From assembly GCF_018070045.1 (NCBI RefSeq), contig NZ_JAGPYK010000025.1, forward strand, positions 22,848-86,847: 64,000 bases of DNA, read 5' to 3'. The notes beneath the pieces are model-generated. The model saw only the letters and a list, made by a program, of their open reading frames with translations, did no database searches and had not been told where the DNA came from. Within the stretch, counting starts at the first letter, position 1; each line of letters begins with the position of its first letter. Shown here piece by piece: positions 27,768-35,842 of this stretch. The DNA is from Micromonospora sp. U21. Its GTDB lineage: Bacteria > Actinomycetota > Actinomycetes > Mycobacteriales > Micromonosporaceae. The translations under genes and the position numbers were made by a program.

Positions 27768-28679
27768 ATGTCCAGCGAATCCTCCACTCCCGCATCTCGT
27801 CCGGCCTCCTCCCGTTCCCCCGCCAGCAAGCGGCAGCGCCTGGCCTACCTGCGTCGACTGACCCTGCGCGACCGGCAGCTTCTGGCCTGGCTCGCCGAGC
27901 ACTACGTGCTGTCCACCGACCAGATCACCCAAGCCCTGTTCCCGTCGGCTCGCTCAGCCCGGCTGCGGCTGGCCACCCTGCACACCATCGACGCCGTGCA
28001 CCGCTTCGTAGACGTCACCACCGGCGACAACCAGCACCTCTACACCCTCGGCCCGCTCGGCATGCTCGTACACCCCACCACCTACACCGACCCCCAGCGA
28101 GCCGACGCCCGACCGCCGCGCAGCAGCATCGAACGCACCGAACGCATCATCGGCAGCCCGAGGCTGCGACACCTGCTCGGCACCAATCAACTCTTCGTCG
28201 ACCTGCTCGCCTACACCCGCACCGACGCAGGCGCCCGCCTGGTCCGCTGGTGGTCCGAGCAGCACGCCACCACCGCCTACGCCCTCGCCGAGATCCGACC
28301 CGACGCCCACGGCATCTGGCAGGTCGGCGGCCGAACCGTCGGGTTCTTCCTCGAGCACGACAACGGCACCGAACCCCTCGCCACCCTCGTGCGCAAGCTG
28401 CGCGCGTACGAACGCCTCGCCGAGTTCGGGCCCCGCTACCCGGTCCTGCTGCGCGTGCCGAACCGCCGCCGCGAGGCCAATCTGATCGACGCCCTCGCCG
28501 GCGTACCCACCGTCATGCCCATCGCCACTGGTCTGCACGGCGAGCACCCGGCCGGGCCGGCGTGGACCCTCACCGCCGACCCCGGACCCCGCCGCTGGCT
28601 GCACGAACTGCCCAGCGACCATGGGCCCCGCAACATCGCCACCAACCCCCACCGCTTTCACGGCGAGGACGACCACTGA
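27768..28679 (+). CDS. Replication-relaxation family protein
   Basis: 303 residues. An N-terminal winged helix (TLRDRQLLAWLAEHYVLSTD, QITQALFPSARSARLRL) is followed by HLYTLGPLGMLV, LFVDLLAYTR and AEIRPDAHGIWQVGGRTVGF with FLEHDNGTEPLATLVRKL, the core of the Replic_Relax family (PF13814). Members accompany coupling proteins on actinobacterial plasmids and ICEs and are thought to act in DNA processing for replication or transfer. No classical relaxase with an HUH motif is visible in the window, so this is the best candidate for the initiator or accessory. GAGGAGA precedes the ATG. Confidence 0.85.
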   Translation: MSSESSTPASRPASSRSPASKRQRLAYLRRLTLRDRQLLAWLAEHYVLSTDQITQALFPSARSARLRLATLHTIDAVHRFVDVTTGDNQHLYTLGPLGMLVHPTTYTDPQRADARPPRSSIERTERIIGSPRLRHLLGTNQLFVDLLAYTRTDAGARLVRWWSEQHATTAYALAEIRPDAHGIWQVGGRTVGFFLEHDNGTEPLATLVRKLRAYERLAEFGPRYPVLLRVPNRRREANLIDALAGVPTVMPIATGLHGEHPAGPAWTLTADPGPRRWLHELPSDHGPRNIATNPHRFHGEDDH

Positions 28680-28786
28680 CATGGGTGTCGCGCAAATCCG
28701 TCAGATAGCCGCGGCGTTCACGGCACGTGCCCACGCCGGTTCAAACTCCGACTCCCAGCGCGGACAACCCTTCGGTCTGGAGTGAC

Positions 28787-29074
28787 TCAGCCCGGAAGGG
28801 CCGCACCGCCCGGCTCGGCCACGTGTCCCGGCCGCCGCCGCGCCACGTGTCGACCGATCCGCCGCAGGTTCGGGGTTTCGGAGTACAAGGCCGCGTTGAT
28901 CGCACCCATCGCTACCCCGGGAGCCCGTTGGACCCGGTCGAGGTCCTCGGCCACCCGGGCGATCAGCGCCAATCGGCAGCGCATGTCGAACAGCTCCCGC
29001 CGCGAGCACCTCAACGCCGTCTCCAAGCCCTTCACCCGCTCGCGCAGCCACTCCAGCTCGGTCGCCTGCTCCAC
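28787..29074 (-). CDS. Small coiled-coil hypothetical protein
   Basis: 95 residues from GTG 29074, preceded by GGAGGGG. The N-terminal half (TELEWLRERVKGLETALRCS, RRELFDMRCRLALIARVAED) is predicted coiled coil by its heptad Leu pattern; the tail is Arg/Gly-rich. It is one of very few minus-strand genes inside the transfer/cargo block, divergent from the HTH gene at 29229. No family is recognised. Confidence 0.5.
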   Translation of the reverse strand: MEQATELEWLRERVKGLETALRCSRRELFDMRCRLALIARVAEDLDRVQRAPGVAMGAINAALYSETPNLRRIGRHVARRRPGHVAEPGGAALPG

Positions 29075-29228
29075 CTGTTGCCCCTCCTGTCGAGTTGAGG
29101 TGGCGACCGTCCGCCGGGTTCGGGTCCTCCACCGCACGGCCGCCATGGGATCACTCTGGGCCACTCGAAAGGGCTGCGCAAGTAGGTAGGCCCAATTCGG
29201 CACTGCCGGATCGGCCTACGGTCGCGGT

Positions 29229-29444
29229 GTGGGTGAGGTCCCGGGGCTACTGGTCGGCCCGCACGAGCTGCAAGAGCTGCTCGGCGTGAGCCGAACCCGT
29301 ATGCGCCAGCTCGTGCGCTACCCGACCTTCCCCGAGCCGTTCCAACGCCTGCATGGCACCACGGTTTGGCTACGCGCCGACGTTGAGGCGTGGATCGCCG
29401 AGCATCGCCCACCTCGCGTCACCGACGGCGACGACGCCGAGTAG
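29229..29444 (+). CDS. AlpA/MerR-type small HTH protein
   Basis: 71 residues: LVGPHELQELLGVSRTRMRQ, then a wing FPEPFQRLHGTTVWLRADVE and an acidic tail. This is an AlpA-like winged HTH as in excisionases and prophage regulators. It starts with GTG and lies 155 bp from the divergent coiled-coil gene, so the pair may share a control region. Confidence 0.7.
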   Translation: MGEVPGLLVGPHELQELLGVSRTRMRQLVRYPTFPEPFQRLHGTTVWLRADVEAWIAEHRPPRVTDGDDAE

Positions 29445-29636
29445 CCCGCCCGCCCACATCGGCAGGGCAACCACTCGAAGGCTTCTGGTCTTGGCCATCG
29501 TCGTGGTCCCGTCCCGTCTCCGGGCAGCATGGCCTGGGCGAGCTGCTTGACTCGCCGGGCGTCAGCTCCAGCCGGCGGCCCGGTGAAGTCACTACAAGGC
29601 GCGTCTGTCAGACAACAAGATCGCCTGTGAGTGCGG

Positions 29637-29740
29637 TCGGCTCTCACAACGTTCGCGCCCGCGACCCGCGTGTCATGGGTGTTGATCTCTCACAGTGCAG
29701 GTCAAGGCCGTTCTCGGGCTGCGGTGCGGCCGGGGAGCGC
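29637..29740. promoter_or_regulatory. Scattered CTCACA/TGTGAG motifs upstream of 30014
   Basis: CTCACAAC near 29638, CTCACAGT near 29680 and CTGTGAG near 29732 match the element's repeat consensus, but they are not in 10-bp register. The 570-bp gap 29445-30013 otherwise shows no convincing frame. Confidence 0.35.
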
Positions 29741-30013
29741 TGTGAGAACCCGCCGCTACCTTCTTCGGCAACACCCTCACCCCACATATCGCTCCACCCG
29801 GTTCGGTCCCACCTCAGGGATCCCTCGCCGCACCTACCCGGTGCGCCGCGCCCACCCGCCTCGGCTGGTCGGCACGCGCACCGCGCGGCGACCCTCCAGG
29901 TCGCACCAACCAGCCCGCACCACCTGACCCCAGGATCCTCGACCCGACCCACGCACCCGGTGGGCCGGTCGCCTCTGCGCGCCCCCGGCGCCCCGCAAGA
30001 AGGAGGACACTTT

Positions 30014-30844
30014 ATGACCCCAACCGTCAACGGCACCCCGCTGACCCGCCACGGCAGCCGCGTGTCCACCCTCCCCGCCAGGCCGGCCCCCGTCCGGGCG
30101 GCCACCACCCACCCAGCCAAGCCGGACCCCGCCCCCGCGACGAGGCGCCCCGTCCCGCGGCCGAGCGTCACGCCAGCCCCGACCATCCACACGATGATCG
30201 TGTGCCTGCCCGACGACCTACCCGGTGAGGCGCTCACCGCCCACCAGCTCGACAAGCATTTCGGCGTCCCCGGCACCCTCACCGCCCACTTCTGGGCCGT
30301 ACCCGGGCTGCGTCTGTGGCAGCGCCACCACATGATCGGCCTGCGCAAGGGCCAACCCGCGCCCTGCGCTGGCGGACCCGTCCGACTGCTCGACCTGCCC
30401 GGCATGCGCCACGCCGGCGCCGTCGGCGCCGGCATCCGCCACCAGATCTGGCAGCACGCCGTGCACGGCACCCGACCCGCCACGGGATGGCCCGCCTTCG
30501 AGGCGCGGCACCTCGCCGACCCCGACCGGTACCCCTACGACGCCGCCACCGCGGACTTCCACGCCCAACCCCGCGTCAACGCGATGCGCCTGCACGCCGC
30601 CACCAACCCCAGCCCGGGGCAACCCGGCATCGGGGAGCTGGAGATGTACCAGGCCGGCCCCCTCGCGTACCAGCACTACAGGGCAGCCACCGCCGTGGTC
30701 GGCGACGCGCTGCTGACCGCCGACGGAGGCAAGCTCGCCCCCGTCAGCGACGCCCTTGCCGACCGCGTCACCTATCTCGAGCAGGCCCTGCGCCACCTCG
30801 ACACCCTCGCACCGCAGCAGCGGCTGATCGCCGTCGCCCTGTAA
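30014..30844 (+). CDS. ICE cargo hypothetical protein
   Basis: 276 residues from ATG 30014, which follows AGGAGGA; the frame is open far upstream but without a ribosome site. The N-terminal 60 residues are Pro/Ala/Arg-rich and likely disordered. The folded part runs from HTMIVCLPDDLPGEALTAHQ through LRLWQRHHMIGLRKGQ, RLLDLPGMRHAGA and PGIGELEMYQAGPLAYQHYR. No known domain, signal peptide or membrane helix. The strong ribosome site suggests high expression. Confidence 0.65.
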   Translation: MTPTVNGTPLTRHGSRVSTLPARPAPVRAATTHPAKPDPAPATRRPVPRPSVTPAPTIHTMIVCLPDDLPGEALTAHQLDKHFGVPGTLTAHFWAVPGLRLWQRHHMIGLRKGQPAPCAGGPVRLLDLPGMRHAGAVGAGIRHQIWQHAVHGTRPATGWPAFEARHLADPDRYPYDAATADFHAQPRVNAMRLHAATNPSPGQPGIGELEMYQAGPLAYQHYRAATAVVGDALLTADGGKLAPVSDALADRVTYLEQALRHLDTLAPQQRLIAVAL

Positions 30845-31137
30845 CAGGCCTCTCGCGGACCCGGCCGGGCCAGCGCACCTCGTCCCAGCTGGGGATGCCT
30901 GGGGCGCTGTCCGGCTGGCCTGCCCTCTTGGCGCGCCCGCAGATAACTGCAGTCCAACCACGAGGAAGGACCACCGCACGACCTGTCATATCGAGGTCGC
31001 CCCGCTGCGCCGCGTGCCGTCCATATGGCCGGCTGCCGCACCGCCCGGCGCCCCGGGCTTGGGGCGCCAACACAGCTCGGCCTGCGACAGGCCGCTCTAT
31101 TCCTCTTCCCACTCCTTGATCGACAGGAGGCACAGCG

Positions 31138-31366
31138 ATGTGCACCCGACTGTGGTTCCGGCTCGAGGACGTACTGCCCCTGGCAGAACACGCCCTGGCC
31201 TGCCCACCGCCTCACCGGCGCTCAAGCCGCCGCCGGTGGATCCAACGGTCCCGCGCACGGCTACCGCCGCGATGACACCGCGCAGATGATGGGCCGCAGC
31301 GTCGCCGCCGTACGCGATTTGGAGCGCAGGGCGCTACGCCGCCTGCAATCCGCCCACATCGGCTGA
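31138..31366 (+). pseudogene. Broken small gene, possibly two fused remnants
   Basis: ATG 31138, preceded by GGAGG, opens MCTRLWFRLEDVLPLAEHAL, which in this frame stops at 31275. In the +1 frame the sequence continues as PAHRLTGAQAAAGGSNGP and then TAQMMGRSVAAVRDLERRAL to a stop at 31366; the last part looks like sigma-region-4 HTH. A single frameshift near 31200, perhaps with a deletion joining two genes, explains this best. Confidence 0.35.
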
Positions 31367-31650
31367 GCATCCATCCACCCCGCAACCCGCCCCGCCGCCG
31401 TCGGGCCGCGGGGCTTTGCCATGCCCAGCCAAGACCAGAGGTGCCAGGACTGGCGCTCGCGCCGAGGCGGACCTCGTCCACCAGCGCGCCGTCGCCGAAA
31501 TGCCTCGCTTGCCGTCGGTGGCCAGCAGACATGCGAGCGCCGCCGGCACGTCCCGAGATCCGGTCCGTGCACTTGATCAAAGCCGCCGTCGAAGCGTGGA
31601 TGTGCATGGCCCTCAACCACTGGGCCGCTCTCGCCAGGAAGGACGTACGT

Positions 31651-32463
31651 ATGACCGACACGTCGCAGGAGACGCTGCCTGCGCACAGCACGATCAAAGT
31701 GCTGGCCGCGCTCGCCGAACTCGGGGTGGCCACCGCTGCGGCGGTAGCCGACCTGGCCGGCCTCGGCTATTCCACGACCACCCCGAAGCTGCGCGCTTGG
31801 GAGGAGTCCGGGCAGGCGGAGCGGTTCCGCACCGACGACGGGCGCACGTTGTGGCGGCTGACTGCCGCTGGCCGCGCCGCCACCGCCACCGCCACGTCCC
31901 GCGAATCCGGCGGGCGAACTCCTGCCGACCCGGTCCCCCCCGACGTCACCGTCGAGCTAACCCCCGACGAGCGCAGCCAAGATGGTGACGACCTACCGGC
32001 CGTCGAACTGGACGATCCGGGAACGTCGATCGACGAGCACACCGAGCCGGCGGCGGTAGGAACCGACCCCGAGGCAGCGACCGTTGAGACCACCACGCCC
32101 ACTCCCGCTGAAACCGATGGCGCCGGTGAGACGCCGGTCGGCTCGACGCCGGGCCGGGAACCGGCCTGCTCCGACACCGCCGACGCGGCCAGCGCCGAGG
32201 CCCGCCCGGCGAAGACCCGACGGGTCGGCGGGTCCCTGCGCGGGGCGATCCTGGACATCCTCGAGGCCCATCCGGACCGGCAGTACAAAACCGGTGAGCT
32301 GTGCAAGCTCATCGACACCGCCAATGAAGGCACCGGCGCGGCCAAGGCCAGCCCTGGCGCGGTCGTCAACGCCGCGACGAAGCTCGTCGCCGCCGGCACC
32401 GCCATGCAGACCGTCGAGCGCCCGGCCACCTTCCAGCTCGCCCCCGCCAGCGCCGGCCGATAG
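31651..32463 (+). CDS. Winged-helix DNA-binding protein with two wHTH modules
   Basis: 270 residues from ATG 31651 (GGAAGGACG upstream). An N-terminal wHTH (IKVLAALAELGVATAAAVAD, GYSTTTPKLRAWEESGQAER) is joined by a long acidic Glu/Asp/Thr-rich linker (about 90-185) to a C-terminal module GGSLRGAILDILEAHPDRQY with SPGAVVNAATKLVAAG, a second winged helix. Architecture suggests a DNA-binding or bridging protein. No enzymatic motif. Confidence 0.75.
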   Translation: MTDTSQETLPAHSTIKVLAALAELGVATAAAVADLAGLGYSTTTPKLRAWEESGQAERFRTDDGRTLWRLTAAGRAATATATSRESGGRTPADPVPPDVTVELTPDERSQDGDDLPAVELDDPGTSIDEHTEPAAVGTDPEAATVETTTPTPAETDGAGETPVGSTPGREPACSDTADAASAEARPAKTRRVGGSLRGAILDILEAHPDRQYKTGELCKLIDTANEGTGAAKASPGAVVNAATKLVAAGTAMQTVERPATFQLAPASAGR

Positions 32464-32555
32464 CCCGCACCCGTCAGGTAGCCCGAGGGCGGGCGTCAAA
32501 GTTTGGCCGCTTCACGCCCGCCCCCGGTGCTCCTTCTACTCAAGGAGCGATACGA

Positions 32556-33191
32556 GTGTCTCCCATCCTGCACGCGATCGTGACCACCGTCGGCGGGATC
32601 ATCGCCGGCCTCGCCCTCGCCGGCGCCGTGCTGTGGCGCCAGCAGCAAGCCCTCCACGCCGCCCGCTACGACGCCACCCACGACGAGATCACCGGCCTGC
32701 CCAACCGGCGGCTCCTGCTCACCCGCCTGCGCGCCGCCCTCACCGAGAACGCGCCGTGCGGGCTGGTGCTGCTCGACCTCGACCGGTTCAAGACCGTCAA
32801 CGACACCTTCGGCCACGACACCGGCAACGTTCTCCTGGCACAGGTCGGGCGGCTGATCGCCGGCCTGGACGCCCCTGTCGAGGTCGCCGCCCGCCTGTCC
32901 GGCGACGAGTTCGCGCTCCTCGTCCGCGGCGACCACGACGACACCGCCGCTTGCGCCCGCGCCGCCTGGCGCGCCATCGGCGCCGCCCCCATCGGCCTGG
33001 ACAGCGGCGAGATCAGCATCAGCGCCTCCGTCGGCTACGCCCACACCCACCTGAACACGCCACCCCGGCAGCTTCTCGCTGAAGCCGACGAGGCCATGTA
33101 CCACGCCAAACGCTCCGCCACCGGCGTCTACGGGCATCACCCACTCACCACACCGCCGGCGCGGCGCAGCCGGGACCGGCACCACCGCTGA
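32556..33191 (+). CDS. Membrane-anchored GGDEF-domain protein
   Basis: 211 residues. An N-terminal transmembrane helix (TVGGIIAGLALAGAVLW) is followed directly by a GGDEF domain: HDEITGLPNRRLLLTRL, LVLLDLDRFKTVNDTFGHDTG and signature SGDEF (115-119), with the metal-binding Asp preserved. SGDEF is tolerated in some active diguanylate cyclases. No RxxD inhibitory site is visible before it and there is no sensory domain. GTG start with AAGGAG upstream. A strong terminator follows at 33214. Confidence 0.9.
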   Translation: MSPILHAIVTTVGGIIAGLALAGAVLWRQQQALHAARYDATHDEITGLPNRRLLLTRLRAALTENAPCGLVLLDLDRFKTVNDTFGHDTGNVLLAQVGRLIAGLDAPVEVAARLSGDEFALLVRGDHDDTAACARAAWRAIGAAPIGLDSGEISISASVGYAHTHLNTPPRQLLAEADEAMYHAKRSATGVYGHHPLTTPPARRSRDRHHR

Positions 33192-33213
33192 ACCCCGAGC
33201 CTCATGCCCTTCA

Positions 33214-33248
33214 AGGGACCCCACAGCCGCCAGCTGCGGGGTCCCTTC
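33214..33248. terminator. Terminator after the GGDEF gene
   Basis: AAGGGACCCC pairs perfectly with GGGGTCCCTT around a 15-nt loop region that itself contains CAGC/GCTG, followed by CCGTTT. It separates the GGDEF gene from the next unit. Confidence 0.8.
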
Positions 33249-33270
33249 CGTTTCCGCCTCTTCGAGGGAG

Positions 33271-33861
33271 ATGACTGTGCTGTCCTTCCCTGCCGTCCAC
33301 ACCCTGGCCTGCTGCCTCCTGGCCGCCAACGCCGACGCCGAAACGCTCGGCTGGGGTAGCCCCGCGACGCTGCTGCTCATCCACGACCGGTGCCTCGACA
33401 CCGCCGGAACGGCGCCGCTGCGCGCGATGCGCGGCGTGGAGTTCCCGCTGCACCCCGACGACCTGCTCACCGACCCCGCCGGGCTGCCCGCGCTGCTGCA
33501 CCGCCTCGCGGCCGGCCTCGACCACCCCGAACCGCCGCGGCCCTACCAGGCCACCCTCGACACCATCATCGGCCTGATCCGCCACACCGAACCCGACGCG
33601 CGGCTGCTGGCCTGGGCCGCCCTCTACGACGACATCCTCACCGTCGACCAGAAACCCCGCCAGGTCCGCCGCGTCGACGCCGTCGACACCGACGGCCGCG
33701 CCTACCAACTCACCCACTTGCGCGGTGAGGACCACCCGCTGCTGCTCGTCGACGACATCCCGGACCCCGACGACACGCCCGCCACCTTGCCTGGGCTGGC
33801 CGCCCTACTCGCCGCCACCGCCCGATTCAGCGGCGACAGCGCCCGCGAGGTCGTCTCATGA
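33271..33861 (+). CDS. ICE cargo hypothetical protein
   Basis: 196 residues: MTVLSFPAVHTLACCLLAAN, then LLLIHDRCLDTAGTAPLRAM, LDTIIGLIRHTEPDARLLAW and a C-terminal QLTHLRGEDHPLLLVDDIPD. Mostly helical, no signal peptide or known domain. It starts a four-gene overlapping cluster (33271-35070), overlapping the next gene by 4 bp. The function is unknown. Confidence 0.7.
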   Translation: MTVLSFPAVHTLACCLLAANADAETLGWGSPATLLLIHDRCLDTAGTAPLRAMRGVEFPLHPDDLLTDPAGLPALLHRLAAGLDHPEPPRPYQATLDTIIGLIRHTEPDARLLAWAALYDDILTVDQKPRQVRRVDAVDTDGRAYQLTHLRGEDHPLLLVDDIPDPDDTPATLPGLAALLAATARFSGDSAREVVS

Positions 33862-34124
33862 CCGGCGCACAGTCCGCGCGCGACGCCAACGACGACGATC
33901 CCATCTTCACTGCCTGCGGTCCCGACGGAACGTCGCTGCACTGCCGGGTGTGCGGGGCGGTCGACGAGATCGTCCAGGACGAACTTCCCTCGATGGCCGG
34001 CTACGGCGAGGACACCTACATCCGCTGCACCCGCTGCGGCTCCGCGGAAACCACCGACCCGATCTTCGGCTGGCACGCCAAACCGGCCCCGTGGCCGCCC
34101 GCCGCCGAACAGGAGCAGCCATGA
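33858..34124 (+). CDS. Small zinc-ribbon protein
   Basis: 88 residues with two Cys pairs, CRVCG and CTRCGS, about 35 residues apart, framing EIVQDELPSMAGYGED. This is a probable structural zinc ribbon. The ATG overlaps the upstream stop (ATGA) and its own stop overlaps the next ATG, so translation is coupled. No function can be assigned. Confidence 0.7.
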   Translation: MTGAQSARDANDDDPIFTACGPDGTSLHCRVCGAVDEIVQDELPSMAGYGEDTYIRCTRCGSAETTDPIFGWHAKPAPWPPAAEQEQP

Positions 34125-34297
34125 CGACCTTCGACATGGCCGTCGCCGGGATCGACGACCAGACGCCCACATTGCCGGGCAACGGCGGCGCCAGGTTTGT
34201 GGCCGCACGTCGGTGTGCCGGCAGCACTCCCGCCAACCCGCGGAAAGTCTCCACCAAGGCGGTCGATGACGCGTCCGCGACGGGGAGGATGCGATGA
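34121..34297 (+). CDS. Short hypothetical protein in coupled cluster
   Basis: 58 residues (MTTFDMAVAGIDDQTPTLPG, ending DDASATGRMR). Start and stop both overlap neighbours by 4 bp (ATGA), which is the main reason to accept it. The composition is unremarkable and no domain is seen. Confidence 0.55.
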   Translation: MTTFDMAVAGIDDQTPTLPGNGGARFVAARRCAGSTPANPRKVSTKAVDDASATGRMR

Positions 34298-35070
34298 GCG
34301 GCCGGCACGCCGACACCCGTGGGCCAGCGAAGTCACCCTGCGGCACCTGCCCCTACCGCCGTGACGTGCCCTCCGGGGTGTGGGACGCCTCCGAGTACGC
34401 CAAGCTGCCCGACTACGACGCGCCGACCGCCCTGCAGCCACCCGGGCTGTTCCTCTGTCATCAGGCTGACGGGCGGGTCTGCGCCGGCTGGGCCGGCTGC
34501 CACGACGGCGACGAACTCCTCGCCCTGCGTATGGCCGCCTTGCAGGGGATGAGCGCCGACGAGATCGCCAACATCCGCGACTACACATCTGCGGTGCCGC
34601 TGTTCGGGTCCGGGAAGGAGGCCGCCGACCACGGCATGGCCCGCATCGACGATCCGGACGCGAAGGCCAGGCGGGCGATCAACCGTCTGGCTCCGAAGGT
34701 CGCCGCACGGGGACTGGACACCGCGGTGCAGACGCTGCCCGTGCCGGTGGTGCCCGTCGACGGCGATTGCCTCGCCTGGGCTCCCGCCACCGCCTCCCGG
34801 CTGCGGGATCTCGGCTATCGGGCGCGGGTCGTTGACGTGGCCGGTTGGCTGGGCCACCCCGCCGGGGTCATCGCCTTCGTGCACCGCACGGTCTGCGTCA
34901 CCGACCTCGGCGGCGACCCCGCCGACGGGCGGGTGGTCGACGTGACCGCTCGGCAGTTCGATCCGAGCCTGCCCGCCCGCTGGCTCACCGGATGGTCCGA
35001 CTATCTCACCGAGCTGGCCGAGGCCACCGGCGTTGACCGCGTCACCGTGTGGCCTGAGCCGCGCACCTGA
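34294..35070 (+). CDS. DUF6283 protein fused to a possible Cys-His-Asp hydrolase domain
   Basis: 258 residues. The N-terminal 90 residues are DUF6283: SPCGTCPYRRDVPSGVWDAS, then LFLCHQADGRVCAGWAGCHD, a Cys/His-rich putative metal site. From about residue 150 a second domain carries DGDCLAWAPATASRLRDLG, AFVHRTVCVTD and VVDVTARQFDPSLP; the Cys, His and Asp fall in the order and contexts of papain-like/transglutaminase-fold enzymes. The second assignment is my inference from motif spacing. It ends the coupled cluster and is followed by a terminator. Confidence 0.75.
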   Translation: MSGRHADTRGPAKSPCGTCPYRRDVPSGVWDASEYAKLPDYDAPTALQPPGLFLCHQADGRVCAGWAGCHDGDELLALRMAALQGMSADEIANIRDYTSAVPLFGSGKEAADHGMARIDDPDAKARRAINRLAPKVAARGLDTAVQTLPVPVVPVDGDCLAWAPATASRLRDLGYRARVVDVAGWLGHPAGVIAFVHRTVCVTDLGGDPADGRVVDVTARQFDPSLPARWLTGWSDYLTELAEATGVDRVTVWPEPRT

Positions 35071-35145
35071 CCGCCGCCGGGCCGCGGAGCTGCCGCACAC
35101 CCGGCCACAGCACACAACCACCACAACACCGGGCATTACTGGGTG

Positions 35146-35179
35146 AAGGGCCACGCGACCTGTCGGTTGCGTGGCCCTT
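35146..35179. terminator. Terminator after the DUF6283 cluster
   Basis: AAGGGCCACGC pairs with GCGTGGCCCTT around a 12-nt loop. Confidence 0.75.
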
Positions 35180-35296
35180 CGGCATGCCCGACGCATCCCT
35201 GCCACCGCCGCCGCCGGCCGGTTCCCGTCCGGCCCACGTCCCGTCACACCTTGCCACTGGCACGCGCCCTGACCGATCCCGTCGAAGGAGTAACAC

Positions 35297-35842
35297 GTGA
35301 GCACCCGCTGCTACGTCGGCACCAGCAACCCCGCCAACTCGCACTTCATGCACGCCCGGTTCGTGCTCTTCGACGGCCACCCCGCCGCCGTCGTGCCCAC
35401 CCTCGCCCGGATCTGGGCCGGCCACGCCCACCACGACACCCGAGCCCTCACCGCGGCCGTCCTCGCGCACGACTGGGAATACCTCGACGACGCCATCGCC
35501 GCCGACACGACCTCCGCGTTCGCCGGGCAGCTCCCGGTCGCCGGGGTCGGCATGACCCTCGCCACCACCACCGGAGGCGTCATCGACGCGCCGGAGCCGG
35601 TCAGCGTGTTCCCGCTGTGCCAGGCCGCGCACCTCGACGCGGCGTGGATCTACCTCATCGACCCCGAGACCGCGACCGTCACCGTGCACACCGACGACGG
35701 CGAGCCCGTTTCCGCATACCGGCTCGAGACCTGCGCCACCCCCCATCCCCGCAGCGACATCGGAGCGGGAGCCGCCGGCAGGCACAAGCGGGGCGGCAGC
35801 CCGCGCTGCCCCCTGCCCTCACCGACCGGGGCACCCCGGTGA
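35297..35842 (+). CDS. ICE cargo hypothetical protein upstream of the wall hydrolase
   Basis: 181 residues starting MSTRCYVGTSNPANSHFMHA from GTG 35297. Other recognisable stretches are LARIWAGHAHHDTRALTAAV, IYLIDPETATVTVHTDDGE and a basic Pro/Gly-rich tail. It overlaps the next gene by 4 bp (GTGA), so it is probably coexpressed with the conjugative hydrolase. No domain or signal peptide recognised. Confidence 0.65.
   Translation: MSTRCYVGTSNPANSHFMHARFVLFDGHPAAVVPTLARIWAGHAHHDTRALTAAVLAHDWEYLDDAIAADTTSAFAGQLPVAGVGMTLATTTGGVIDAPEPVSVFPLCQAAHLDAAWIYLIDPETATVTVHTDDGEPVSAYRLETCATPHPRSDIGAGAAGRHKRGGSPRCPLPSPTGAPR

Noticed and set aside
29390..30013. Upstream extension of the 30014 gene
   Set aside because: Open only because stops are rare at this GC; no ribosome site until the AGGAGGA before 30014.
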